Made by a program: the position numbers and the translations under genes | Part shown: positions 1 through 7,379 of the stretch, piece by piece | Layout of the letters: each line of letters begins with the position of its first letter | How positions within the stretch are numbered: the first letter of the stretch is position 1 | The notes under the pieces: generated by a model | The model's input: only the letters and a program-made list of their open reading frames with translations | Told to the model about the DNA's origin: nothing | The model's database searches: none | NCBI GenBank assembly: GCA_027064485.1 | Contig: JAMOPR010000264.1 | Coordinates: 1 to 7,379 of the forward strand | Source of the DNA: Desulfurobacteriaceae bacterium | GTDB lineage: Bacteria; Aquificota; Aquificia; Desulfurobacteriales; Desulfurobacteriaceae | Length of the DNA stretch: 7,379 nucleotides | Direction of reading: 5' to 3'

Positions 1-997
1 GGAGCGCCACCGTGCAAGTAAGGTATAATCCGAAGTGTTCTCCCATCCACTCTCTCCTTCTCTGCATTTCCGGACGGGGAATGTAACCCTTTTTCATAAG
101 GGCGTAAGCTGCATTCGCGCCGCTGTAAAGAGTAGCGTTAAGGGCAGAAGATATACTTGCAAGAGCACCTATTGAAAGAAGAAAATAGCCGAAACTACCC
201 AAAACGGGTTGTGCAGCAACAGCAAGGGCGTTTTCTTTATACTTTACCAACTTCTCAGCCGGTAAAGAACCCAGAGCAGCCAACGAAACAGCAACGTAAA
301 CAGCTATAACGATAAAAATGCTTAAGTAAATAGCTCTGGGGACGTTGAGGTGGGGATTTTCTATATTTTCACTATCGTTGGTAACAATACCAAAACCCAT
401 GTATGAGAGAAAGAAAACAACTGATGCGGTTAGTATTCCCTTTATATAATGAGGAGAAGCATCAAATTTGAGATATTCAGGATGAAATGAACAAAAAGCA
501 GCAGCCACAAAACTCAAAAGCACCCAAAGCTTAAACAAAACAATCCAAAACTCCAGTTTACCAATAAACCGGCTTCCTCCAGAATAGTTTAATGCTCCAA
601 ACAGAGCAATTATCATAACTTCAACAACAGGATAAAAGCTTTTATTGAGATGAACAAGTGGAACAAAATAACCAGCAAAGCTTACGGCAAAGAGAGAAAT
701 AGAAATGACAAAACTTATCCACATTAAAACGCTAAGGGTTCCTACAACTGGACTGCTCCCAAATCCCCTCTCTATAAAAGCTATAGGACCCGCATTAGAA
801 ACGAAACTTTTGCCAAAATAGGCATAAGAATACGCCACCATCAAAGCGTAAACGCCGCTAAGGAAAAAAGCAAATGGAAGTCCTGTTCCAGCTATCTTTA
901 CGCCGTATCCGAAAATGGAGAATATACTGGCACCTATCATAGTTCCTACAGCCATAGCCACTGCTTGAAGCAACGTAAGTTTCGCTTCTTTTTTCAT
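1..997 (-). CDS. APC-family amino-acid permease, ApcT-like (C-terminus beyond window)
   Basis: The 332 residues visible here belong to an amino acid-polyamine-organocation (APC) transporter of the inner membrane. Translation from ATG 997 gives the helix 1 signature GTMIGASIF (residues 18-26), where the backbone unwinds to bind the substrate in this fold. It also gives the loop motif ENIENPHLNVPRAI (210-223) and about eight hydrophobic helices (roughly 13-33, 41-61, 85-113, 124-138, 149-169, 186-206, 222-243, 262-285). The sequence closely resembles my recollection of archaeal ApcT, a proton-coupled broad-specificity amino-acid transporter: shared stretches include SNAGPIAFI (67-75) and SYMGFG (198-203). 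Lys156 in helix 5 appears to match the ApcT lysine (K158) that replaces the Na2 sodium site, so proton coupling is likely. Substrate is not predictable. An AAGGAG ribosome site (1008-1013) lies 10 bases before the start. Family length is about 430, so roughly 100 residues are missing only because of the window edge. Divergent from the small gene at 1056. Confidence 0.9.
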   Translation of the reverse strand, partial: MKKEAKLTLLQAVAMAVGTMIGASIFSIFGYGVKIAGTGLPFAFFLSGVYALMVAYSYAYFGKSFVSNAGPIAFIERGFGSSPVVGTLSVLMWISFVISISLFAVSFAGYFVPLVHLNKSFYPVVEVMIIALFGALNYSGGSRFIGKLEFWIVLFKLWVLLSFVAAAFCSFHPEYLKFDASPHYIKGILTASVVFFLSYMGFGIVTNDSENIENPHLNVPRAIYLSIFIVIAVYVAVSLAALGSLPAEKLVKYKENALAVAAQPVLGSFGYFLLSIGALASISSALNATLYSGANAAYALMKKGYIPRPEMQRRREWMGEHFGLYLTCTVAL

Positions 998-1013
998 AAC
1001 AACCTCTCTCCTT

Positions 1014-1033
1014 TGATAAAATCGATTGTAGCA
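1014..1033. promoter_or_regulatory. Divergent promoter pair: two opposed extended -10 elements
   Basis: In the 58-base gap between the divergent genes, the plus strand reads TGATAAAAT (1014-1022) and the minus strand reads TGCTACAAT (1033-1025). Both match the extended -10 form TGnTAnnnT of sigma-70 type promoters. They are separated by only CG, so the 20 bases form an imperfect palindrome (7 of 9 positions match between arms). Predicted starts are near 1029 for the plus gene and near 1018 for the permease, giving leaders of about 27 and 21 bases. The -35 regions are weak on both sides, as is usual for extended -10 promoters. The palindrome could instead, or also, be an operator for a dimeric regulator. 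Assigned by eye only. Confidence 0.45.
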
Positions 1034-1044
1034 GAAACCACAGT

Positions 1045-1050
1045 AGAGGG
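1045..1050 (+). promoter_or_regulatory. Ribosome binding site of the small exported protein
   Basis: AGAGGG lies five bases before ATG 1056. No other in-frame start stands between it and the predicted promoter, so it fixes the start of the small gene. Confidence 0.6.
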
Positions 1051-1055
1051 AATTA

Positions 1056-1400
1056 ATGAGAAAAACACTGTGCAGTCTATTCTTACTATTACTTATCCCG
1101 ATTTTTCCGTTAAACAGTCAATCGTTTGCCGAAGATAAACCTGTAGAAGCGTGGATAGTGAAGAAAAAAATCGGGAACAGAAAGGTAGAAGTTATAAAAA
1201 TTAGAATGGAATCTGGTAAAGTAATAGAAATAGCACCCGGTTTAACGAAGGAAGAGATTCCAAAACCAGTGAATAACCTTCCGGAAGAAACTTCCACAAA
1301 ACTGCTCTACTTAGCAGGAGGGACAGTAGCAGGATTGGGAATCGGAATACTTGTGATGAAATACTTGATAGAAAAGGAAAAGGCTCGCAGCAAACGCTAA
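1056..1400 (+). CDS. Small exported, membrane-anchored protein of unknown function
   Basis: I do not recognise this 114-residue protein. It starts with a clear Sec signal peptide: positive n-region MRK, hydrophobic core at 5-18 and a likely cut after SFA (residue 25). The mature part has a short, basic, strand-like domain (about 28-60, pattern VEVIKIRMESGKVIEI) and a Pro-containing linker (61-80). A single transmembrane helix (83-105) follows, then a basic tail (106-114). Topology should be domain outside, tail in the cytoplasm, by the positive-inside rule. The helix is glycine rich, with G89, G93 and G97 spaced as tandem GxxxG (a glycine zipper) plus G95, which suggests self-association or packing against another membrane protein. 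There is no lipobox. It has its own promoter region and ends convergently on atpC, overlapping it by four bases, so it is not in the atp operon; any link to ATP synthase is speculation. That it is a real gene is supported by the ribosome site, signal peptide, anchor and terminator. Confidence 0.8.
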   Translation: MRKTLCSLFLLLLIPIFPLNSQSFAEDKPVEAWIVKKKIGNRKVEVIKIRMESGKVIEIAPGLTKEEIPKPVNNLPEETSTKLLYLAGGTVAGLGIGILVMKYLIEKEKARSKR

Positions 1401-1411
1401 CGAGCCTTTTC
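1377..1411. terminator. Bidirectional intrinsic terminator formed by overlapping gene ends
   Basis: GAAAAGGCTCG (1377-1387) and CGAGCCTTTTC (1401-1411) form an 11-bp perfect stem with a GC core of six pairs. The 13-base loop can add a 3-bp inner stem (AGC 1389-1391 with GCT 1396-1398). Leaving the GC core, the minus-strand transcript reads UUUUCCUUUUCU, a good U-rich tail; the plus-strand transcript reads UUUUCUAUAA, a weaker one. It therefore should end the atp operon and, less strongly, the small plus-strand gene. Both stop codons (TAA 1398-1400 on plus, TAG 1399-1397 on minus) lie in the loop, so the arms are coding sequence. Confidence 0.8.
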
Positions 1412-1822
1412 TATAAGAAGCTTCTTGGCTTTAATTTTCTTTTCCAAATCTTTTCTTGCTTCCTCTTCCTCTTCTGTAAGCGCTGAAAGCTGCTCTTCCA
1501 TTTTTTTCACTTCTGCTTCAATAGCAGCAACATCAACTTCACCAGGTTCGTAAATTTCATGAACACCTATTCTAACAACGTCCGGCTCTATTTGAACGAA
1601 CCCGTCAAAAAGTAATTTCCTCCCTTCTTCTCCAGAAACACTTTTCCACTCAACAAATCCTGCAGAAATGGAATAGAACTCTGGCTGGTGACCGGGTAAA
1701 ACACCAACAACACCATCCTCTAACTCTACATATACCTCAGAAGCATCAATCTCGTAGTGCTTCCCTGTTGAAGAAGCCAAATACAATTTCAACTCAGATG
1801 GAATTCCCTTTACAGTAGCCAT
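1397..1822 (-). CDS. atpC: F-type ATP synthase subunit epsilon
   Basis: Epsilon belongs to the central stalk: it joins gamma to the c ring and in many bacteria its C-terminal helices restrain ATP hydrolysis. The 141 residues match the family length. Residues 10-90 are the beta-sandwich, with the family hallmark GVLPGHQPEF (40-49) and the strand pattern DGFVQIEPDVVRIGV (73-87). Residues 97-141 form the two-helix hairpin, highly charged with a run of five Glu (117-121). I do not see the IDxxRA-type ATP-binding motif known from Bacillus epsilon, so ATP control by that route is not supported. Start ATG 1822 is preceded by GGGAG, which directly follows the atpD stop TAA, and the gap to atpD is 12 bases. 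It is the last gene of the operon. Its final residues EKAR are encoded by one arm of the shared terminator. Confidence 0.96.
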   Translation of the reverse strand: MATVKGIPSELKLYLASSTGKHYEIDASEVYVELEDGVVGVLPGHQPEFYSISAGFVEWKSVSGEEGRKLLFDGFVQIEPDVVRIGVHEIYEPGEVDVAAIEAEVKKMEEQLSALTEEEEEARKDLEKKIKAKKLLIEKAR

Positions 1823-1834
1823 CTATGCTCTCCC

Positions 1835-4152
<2,318 letters not shown>

Positions 4153-4157
4153 TTTCT

Positions 4158-4164
4158 ACCTCTC
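4158..4164 (-). promoter_or_regulatory. atpG ribosome binding site
   Basis: GAGAGGT on the minus strand, five bases before ATG 4152 but 14 before the alternative ATG 4143, so it selects the upstream start of gamma. Confidence 0.65.
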
Positions 4165-4167
4165 CAA

Positions 4168-5676
4168 TTACGCAGTAAACGTAGCCTTAAACTCCTTAAC
4201 AGCCGCGTGAAGCTTCTCTGTTAACTCGTCATCAAGTTGTTTCTTCTCCAAAATCTCCTTGAGAATTTCAGGATGCTGTGCATCCATAAAGGCATAAAGC
4301 TCTCTTTCAAACTTAGTAACAGCTTCTACTGGTATATCATCAAGGTATCCGTTAATAGCAGCAAAGAAAGCAACTATCTGCTTTTCAACTGGAATTGGTT
4401 GATAAGGAGGCTGCTTAAGTAGTTCCATTAATCTTCTACCGCGTTCAAGCTGAGCTCTTGTTGCTGGGTCAAGGTCAGAAGCGAACTGAGCAAAAGCTTC
4501 AAGTTCTCTATATCTTGCAAGTTCAAGACGAAGCTTACCTGCAACCTGCTTCATTGCCTTAATCTGAGCTGCACCACCAACCCTTGAAACGGAAAGACCT
4601 ACGTTAATAGCAGGTCTTTGACCTTTGTAGAAGAGGTCAGTTTCAAGGAAAATCTGACCGTCGGTAATAGAAATAACGTTCGTAGGGATGTAAGCAGAAA
4701 TATCTCCCGCTTTAGTTTCAATAATAGGTAATGCAGTAAGAGAGCCAGCACCCAGCTCATCTTTAAGTTTAGCAGCCCTCTCAAGGAGTCTGGAGTGGAG
4801 ATAGAAAACGTCTCCAGGATAAGCTTCTCTACCAGGCGGACGCCTTAAGAGGAGGGACATTTCCCTGTAAGCCACAGCTTGTTTTGAAAGGTCGTCATAA
4901 ATAATGAGAGCTGCTCTTCCTGTATCTCTAAAGTATTCCGCAACTGTTACCGCAGAGTAAGGAGCAAGGTATTGAAGCGCAGCAGGCTCAGAAGCAGTAG
5001 CAGAAATCACAATAGTGTAATCCATAGCACCGTGTTCTTTTAGAAGCTGTATAGTTTGAGCTACCGTTGAACGCTTCTGACCAATTGCGCAGTAAATACA
5101 TACAACGCCTTCCCTCTTTTGGTTGAGAATTGTGTCTATAGCAATAGTTGTTTTACCTGTTTGCCTATCACCGATAATAAGCTCTCTCTGCCCTCTACCG
5201 ATAGGTATAAGCGCATCGATGGCTTTAATTCCCGTTTGGAGGGGTTCATGAACCGGTTTTCTTGTAACTATACCTGGAGCGATACGTTCAACAGCACGTC
5301 TTTCTACATATTCAATGTCTCCCTTACCGTCAATAGGTCTTCCAAGTGGGTCAAGAACCCTTCCAATAAGACCGTCACCTACGGGCATATCAAGGATTCT
5401 TCCCGTTCTCTTTGCCTTTCCGCCTTCTACAATTCCTTTACCTTCGCCTAAAAGAACAACACCTACGTTGTCCTCTTCAAGGTTGAAGGCAACACCTTCA
5501 GTTCCGTCTTCAAACTCTACAACTTCGCCATACTCAACGTTTTCAAGACCATAAACCCTTGCAACACCGTCACCAACTTTGATAACAATTCCTGTTTCAT
5601 CAAGCTTTACTGAAGCTTCAAATTCCTCAATCTGCTTTCTTATTAGTTCGGAAATCTCCTCTGCCCTTACTTGCAT
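4168..5676 (-). CDS. atpA: F-type ATP synthase subunit alpha (regulatory)
   Basis: Alpha alternates with beta in the F1 ring. Its nucleotide sites are non-catalytic, but it supplies the arginine finger to beta's active site. The 502 residues are full length. The N-terminal helix [17 protein letters not shown] (4-20) contacts delta and the peripheral stalk. A beta-barrel (about 25-95) follows. The core has Walker A GDRQTGKT (169-176), the Walker B strand ALIIYDD (256-262), and LSVSRVGG (361-368), which contains the arginine finger Arg365. The C-terminal helical domain runs from about 380. As expected for alpha, Walker A has Gln172 and the catalytic glutamate of beta is absent. C193 and C196 form a CxxC next to the core, which I note but do not interpret. 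Start ATG 5676 has a strong GAGGTGA ribosome site four bases upstream. The 27-base gap to atpH is the largest in the operon. Confidence 0.98.
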   Translation of the reverse strand: MQVRAEEISELIRKQIEEFEASVKLDETGIVIKVGDGVARVYGLENVEYGEVVEFEDGTEGVAFNLEEDNVGVVLLGEGKGIVEGGKAKRTGRILDMPVGDGLIGRVLDPLGRPIDGKGDIEYVERRAVERIAPGIVTRKPVHEPLQTGIKAIDALIPIGRGQRELIIGDRQTGKTTIAIDTILNQKREGVVCIYCAIGQKRSTVAQTIQLLKEHGAMDYTIVISATASEPAALQYLAPYSAVTVAEYFRDTGRAALIIYDDLSKQAVAYREMSLLLRRPPGREAYPGDVFYLHSRLLERAAKLKDELGAGSLTALPIIETKAGDISAYIPTNVISITDGQIFLETDLFYKGQRPAINVGLSVSRVGGAAQIKAMKQVAGKLRLELARYRELEAFAQFASDLDPATRAQLERGRRLMELLKQPPYQPIPVEKQIVAFFAAINGYLDDIPVEAVTKFERELYAFMDAQHPEILKEILEKKQLDDELTEKLHAAVKEFKATFTA

Positions 5677-5680
5677 CCCT

Positions 5681-5687
5681 TCACCTC
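5681..5687 (-). promoter_or_regulatory. atpA ribosome binding site
   Basis: GAGGTGA on the minus strand, four bases before ATG 5676, is a near-ideal match to the 16S rRNA tail. Unlike at most junctions here, it is well separated from the preceding stop codon (5704-5706). Alpha can therefore initiate independently, which fits the three copies of alpha per complex against one of delta. Confidence 0.7.
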
Positions 5688-5703
5688 GCTAACTGTTTTT
5701 ATG

Positions 5704-6237
5704 TTAATCAGCAATAGCTTTCTTCAAATTTTCAAGTTGCGTTTTCACAGAAGCATCAATAACTTTGTCTGCCACTTTAACTACAAAACCGCCTATTAAG
5801 GAGGGATCAAGGTTAACAGATATCTCTGCCTTCTTTCCGAAAAGCTCCTCTATTTTCGTCTTTATCTTTTCCAAGGTATTCTCATCAAGCTCGGTAGCAC
5901 TCGTTATCTCTGCTTTTACAATACCCAACTTTGCATCAACAAGAGATTCAAACTCTGAAACGAACTCTCTTAAAATCCCAAGCCTGTTCTTTTCAGCCAT
6001 AAGAAGAAGAACTCTTCTAAGCTCTTCCATAACTTCAATTTTTGACAAAATTTGTTCCATAAGAGATTTTTTCTTTTCCACCGCTACAACAGGACTCTTG
6101 AAGTAACGGATAGCCCTGTCATCGATAAGCTGATTTATAGTTTTTACTTCTTCAAGCACTTTCTCAAGCTTTTCCTCAGGTAAAACTTCAACTAACGCCT
6201 TAGCATACCTTCTTGCTACCCTAACTTCCAGTCTCAA
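5704..6237 (-). CDS. atpH: F-type ATP synthase subunit delta (OSCP homologue), TTG start
   Basis: Delta sits on top of F1 and fastens it to the b/b' peripheral stalk. The 177 residues are the usual length. The N-terminal six-helix domain begins with RRYAKALVEV (9-18), the family's opening motif, and extends to about residue 105. The C-terminal part ends with the hallmark DPSLIGGFVVKVADKVID (144-161). The start is TTG at 6237, not ATG. No in-frame ATG occurs before codon 60, which would remove half the first domain, while AGGAGG (6250-6245) stands seven bases upstream of the TTG. That ribosome site overlaps the stop codon TAG of atpF. The rare start together with this overlap suggests that delta is translated mainly by ribosomes finishing b, at limited yield; this is inference. 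Confidence 0.96.
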   Translation of the reverse strand: MRLEVRVARRYAKALVEVLPEEKLEKVLEEVKTINQLIDDRAIRYFKSPVVAVEKKKSLMEQILSKIEVMEELRRVLLLMAEKNRLGILREFVSEFESLVDAKLGIVKAEITSATELDENTLEKIKTKIEELFGKKAEISVNLDPSLIGGFVVKVADKVIDASVKTQLENLKKAIAD

Positions 6238-6244
6238 CTTGATC

Positions 6245-6250
6245 CCTCCT
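6245..6250 (-). promoter_or_regulatory. atpH ribosome binding site overlapping the atpF stop
   Basis: AGGAGG on the minus strand shares its first two bases with the atpF stop TAG (6251-6249) and lies seven bases before TTG 6237. It decides the non-ATG start of delta and indicates coupling with atpF. Confidence 0.75.
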
Positions 6251-6722
6251 AAAGCTTTTGAAGGCTTGTTTCAATAAGTTTCTTGTTCGTTTCTGGTGTT
6301 ATAGAACCTTTTAATTTCTTCTCAGCAAGTTCTACAGCTTTCTGAGCTGCAAATTTCTTAAGCTCTTCTTTGGCTTTAAACACTTCTTTCTCTATCTCTT
6401 CATCTGCCATTTCTATTATTCTTTCAGCAGTGCTCTTCGCTTCAGCTATTATCTGTTCTCTTTCTTTCTGAGCAAGCTCTTTTGAATAGGCGAGAATTTT
6501 TTCCGCTTCAGCTTTTGCTTCTTTTGATTTTTCTTCAGCTTCTTTGAGCAGTTTTAACGCCTCTTCCTTTTCCTTTTTTGCTCTCTCAAACTTACTAACT
6601 ACTGCATTAATACCATCAGAAATGAAACGAGAAACTGGCTTCCTTAAGAGCCAATAAAGAATGGCTATCAAGATTACAGTGTTAACCAACTTCCAAAAAA
6701 GAAAGTTCCCGCCGTGCTCCAT
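6249..6722 (-). CDS. atpF: F-type ATP synthase subunit b (peripheral stalk)
   Basis: Subunit b is half of the peripheral stalk that stops F1 from turning with the rotor. The 157 residues show one transmembrane helix (about 7-26), then RKPVSRFI (27-34) at the membrane surface. A long charged coiled coil (about 40-125) rich in Glu, Lys and Ala follows. The C-terminal segment AVELAEKKLKGSITPETNKK (128-147) is the part of bacterial b that binds delta. Having this tail identifies it as the b-type partner, in contrast to the shorter atpF' product just upstream. Start ATG 6722 has a very strong AGGAGG (6732-6727) four bases upstream. The gap to atpF' is 13 bases. Confidence 0.94.
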   Translation of the reverse strand: MEHGGNFLFWKLVNTVILIAILYWLLRKPVSRFISDGINAVVSKFERAKKEKEEALKLLKEAEEKSKEAKAEAEKILAYSKELAQKEREQIIAEAKSTAERIIEMADEEIEKEVFKAKEELKKFAAQKAVELAEKKLKGSITPETNKKLIETSLQKL

Positions 6723-6735
6723 ATTTCCTCCTCTA

Positions 6736-7176
6736 TTAAGCAGCCTTTCCTAATATCTTCTTCACTATTTCTTCGGCTATTTGTTCTGCTTCTTTCTCTA
6801 ACTTGGCTTTCTCAACCTCAAATGCAGACCAGATTTCCTGCTTTGCCTTCTCTACCTTGGCTGCAGCTCTTTGGTTGGCTTCAGAGAGGATTTTTTCCCT
6901 TTCCTCTTTTGCTTCTTTAACAGCTTCATCAATCATTTTCTTCGCCTTCGCCTTTGCTTCCGCAAGAACGCTCTCTACCTCTTTCAAAAGAAGCTCAGCT
7001 TTTTTCTTTAAGGATTCAATTTCTGAGTAGTGTTTGGCTAACTCCTCTTCCCTCTCCTCAAGAAGCTCTAACAGTGGTCTAAAAAGAAATTTGTTGATAA
7101 GAACCATAAAAACTAAAAAGTTAACAGCTTGAACAGTTAACCAGAACCAACTGATGCTGACTATACTTTCCTTCAT
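6736..7176 (-). CDS. atpF': F-type ATP synthase subunit b' (second peripheral stalk subunit)
   Basis: This 146-residue protein is a second, diverged b subunit. It has a membrane helix (about 9-30, with FWLTVQAVNFLVFMVLINKF) followed by RPLLELLEEREE (33-44), the typical b-family juxtamembrane motif, and an almost continuous coiled coil to residue 135. It stops at about the end of the coiled coil (IAEEIVKKILGKAA) and lacks the delta-binding extension seen in atpF, as expected for b'. Such b/b' pairs form heterodimeric stalks in cyanobacteria, photosynthetic proteobacteria and Aquifex. Start ATG 7176 has GAGGAG six bases upstream; that site overlaps the mnmA stop, and only 10 bases separate the genes. 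The gene ends with tandem stops TAA TAG. Which of the pair is called b and which b' rests on length and tail, not on a tree. Confidence 0.92.
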   Translation of the reverse strand: MKESIVSISWFWLTVQAVNFLVFMVLINKFLFRPLLELLEEREEELAKHYSEIESLKKKAELLLKEVESVLAEAKAKAKKMIDEAVKEAKEEREKILSEANQRAAAKVEKAKQEIWSAFEVEKAKLEKEAEQIAEEIVKKILGKAA

Positions 7177-7182
7177 CTCCCA

Positions 7183-7188
7183 CTCCTC
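7183..7188 (-). promoter_or_regulatory. atpF' ribosome binding site overlapping the mnmA stop
   Basis: GAGGAG on the minus strand begins within the mnmA stop TGA (7189-7187) and lies six bases before ATG 7176. First translation of the atp genes is thus physically tied to termination on mnmA. Confidence 0.7.
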
Positions 7189-7379
7189 AAGGTTCTATTA
7201 TTTCTCCTCCTCCCATGAGGAGATTACTGTAATAAAAAGCACACACTTGACCTGGCGCCGGAGCTTCAACTTTCGGACGTAATTTTACACAATAAATTCC
7301 GTTTTTTAAATACTCTATTTTTTGGATATTGACAGGAGTTGCTCTGTATCTTATTTGAACCGAAATTTCGCTTTGATTT
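7187..7379 (-). CDS. mnmA: tRNA-uridine 2-sulfurtransferase MnmA, C-terminal part
   Basis: Reading the minus strand from 7378 gives 63 residues ending at TGA 7189-7187. VQIRYRATPV (7-16) and APAPGQVCAFYYSNLLMGGG (39-58) match the C-terminal beta-barrel of MnmA, whose family ends in an APGQ-x-x-x-FY...LGGG pattern followed by one or two strands. MnmA places sulfur on C2 of the wobble uridine in the tRNAs for Lys, Glu and Gln, using a persulfide relayed from a cysteine desulfurase. The ATP-binding PP-loop and the catalytic cysteines are in the N-terminal part outside the window, so activity cannot be judged here. The gene lies ten bases upstream of atpF' on the same strand and is very likely co-transcribed with the atp genes; a functional link is not obvious. 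Confidence 0.88.
   Translation of the reverse strand, partial: NQSEISVQIRYRATPVNIQKIEYLKNGIYCVKLRPKVEAPAPGQVCAFYYSNLLMGGGEIIEP
7207..7222 (-). promoter_or_regulatory. GC-rich hairpin upstream of the atpF' ribosome site
   Basis: Near the end of mnmA the minus-strand transcript reads CTCCTC, a four-base loop, then GAGGAG: a six-pair stem (7222-7217 with 7212-7207). There is no U-rich tail, so it is not a terminator. The CTCCTC arm is also complementary to the atpF' ribosome site GAGGAG at 7188-7183. The two pairings would be mutually exclusive. A role in controlling initiation on atpF' is possible but unproven; the arms also encode the conserved MnmA LLMGGG stretch, which may fully explain the sequence. 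Confidence 0.35.

Noticed and set aside
1056..1400. Idea that the small gene is a diverged subunit c or an AtpI-like assembly factor
   Set aside because: Only one helix remains after the signal peptide, there is no acidic ion-binding residue in the helix, and the gene is transcribed against the operon.
5119..5554. Two overlapping plus-strand open frames antisense to atpA, one Pro/Ser rich
   Set aside because: Shadows of alpha codon bias in a conserved gene. No initiation signals and no recognisable domain.
5677..5703. Possible internal promoter in the 27-base atpH-atpA gap (TAACAT as a -10)
   Set aside because: Poor match, no convincing -35, and the spacing leaves almost no leader before the ribosome site. 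More likely just a spacer.
6714..7030. Plus-strand frames opposite atpF' (Leu/Ser/Ala/Phe rich, resembling membrane proteins)
   Set aside because: Complement of AAG/GAA-rich coiled-coil codons yields Leu/Phe/Ser runs, so the hydrophobicity is an artefact.

Overview
The window carries most of a bacterial F-type ATP synthase operon on the minus strand, with its flanks. In transcription order (right to left) it holds: the last 63 codons of mnmA (tRNA 2-thiouridylase), atpF' (b'), atpF (b), atpH (delta), atpA (alpha), atpG (gamma), atpD (beta) and atpC (epsilon). Beyond atpC, a small plus-strand gene for an unrecognised membrane-anchored exported protein runs convergently into it. Divergent from that gene is the first three quarters of a minus-strand amino-acid permease that runs off the left edge. 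Every base lies in or within about 60 bases of a gene. I see no mobile element, CRISPR array, tRNA or rRNA.

Organism: a Gram-negative-type bacterium, probably thermophilic. The base composition is moderately AT-rich. The proteins are rich in Glu, Lys, Ile and Val. There are two different b subunits. The atp cluster lacks atpB and atpE, and the permease looks very close to the archaeal transporter ApcT. Together these suggest Aquificota, perhaps Desulfurobacteriaceae, but this is inference without a database search.

ATP synthase block (1397-7189): the seven genes plus mnmA are very tightly packed, with gaps of 10, 13, 11, 27, 15, 11 and 12 bases. Shine-Dalgarno sequences are strong, and several are built partly from the upstream stop codon, so the block is almost certainly one transcription unit with translational coupling. 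It encodes the complete F1 sector (alpha, beta, gamma, delta, epsilon) and the peripheral stalk (b, b'). The proton channel (a) and rotor ring (c) genes are not here and must lie elsewhere. No promoter fits between mnmA and atpF', so transcription starts inside or upstream of mnmA.

Left flank (1-1411): the permease and the small gene diverge from a 58-base gap. It holds two opposed extended -10 elements arranged as an imperfect palindrome. The small gene and atpC converge and overlap by four bases inside the loop of an 11-bp perfect hairpin. The two arms encode the C-termini of the two proteins and the hairpin looks like a shared bidirectional terminator. The window is mostly ordinary core metabolism. 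The regulatory architecture at its left end and the orphan membrane protein are the unusual parts; I found no clearly new multi-gene system.
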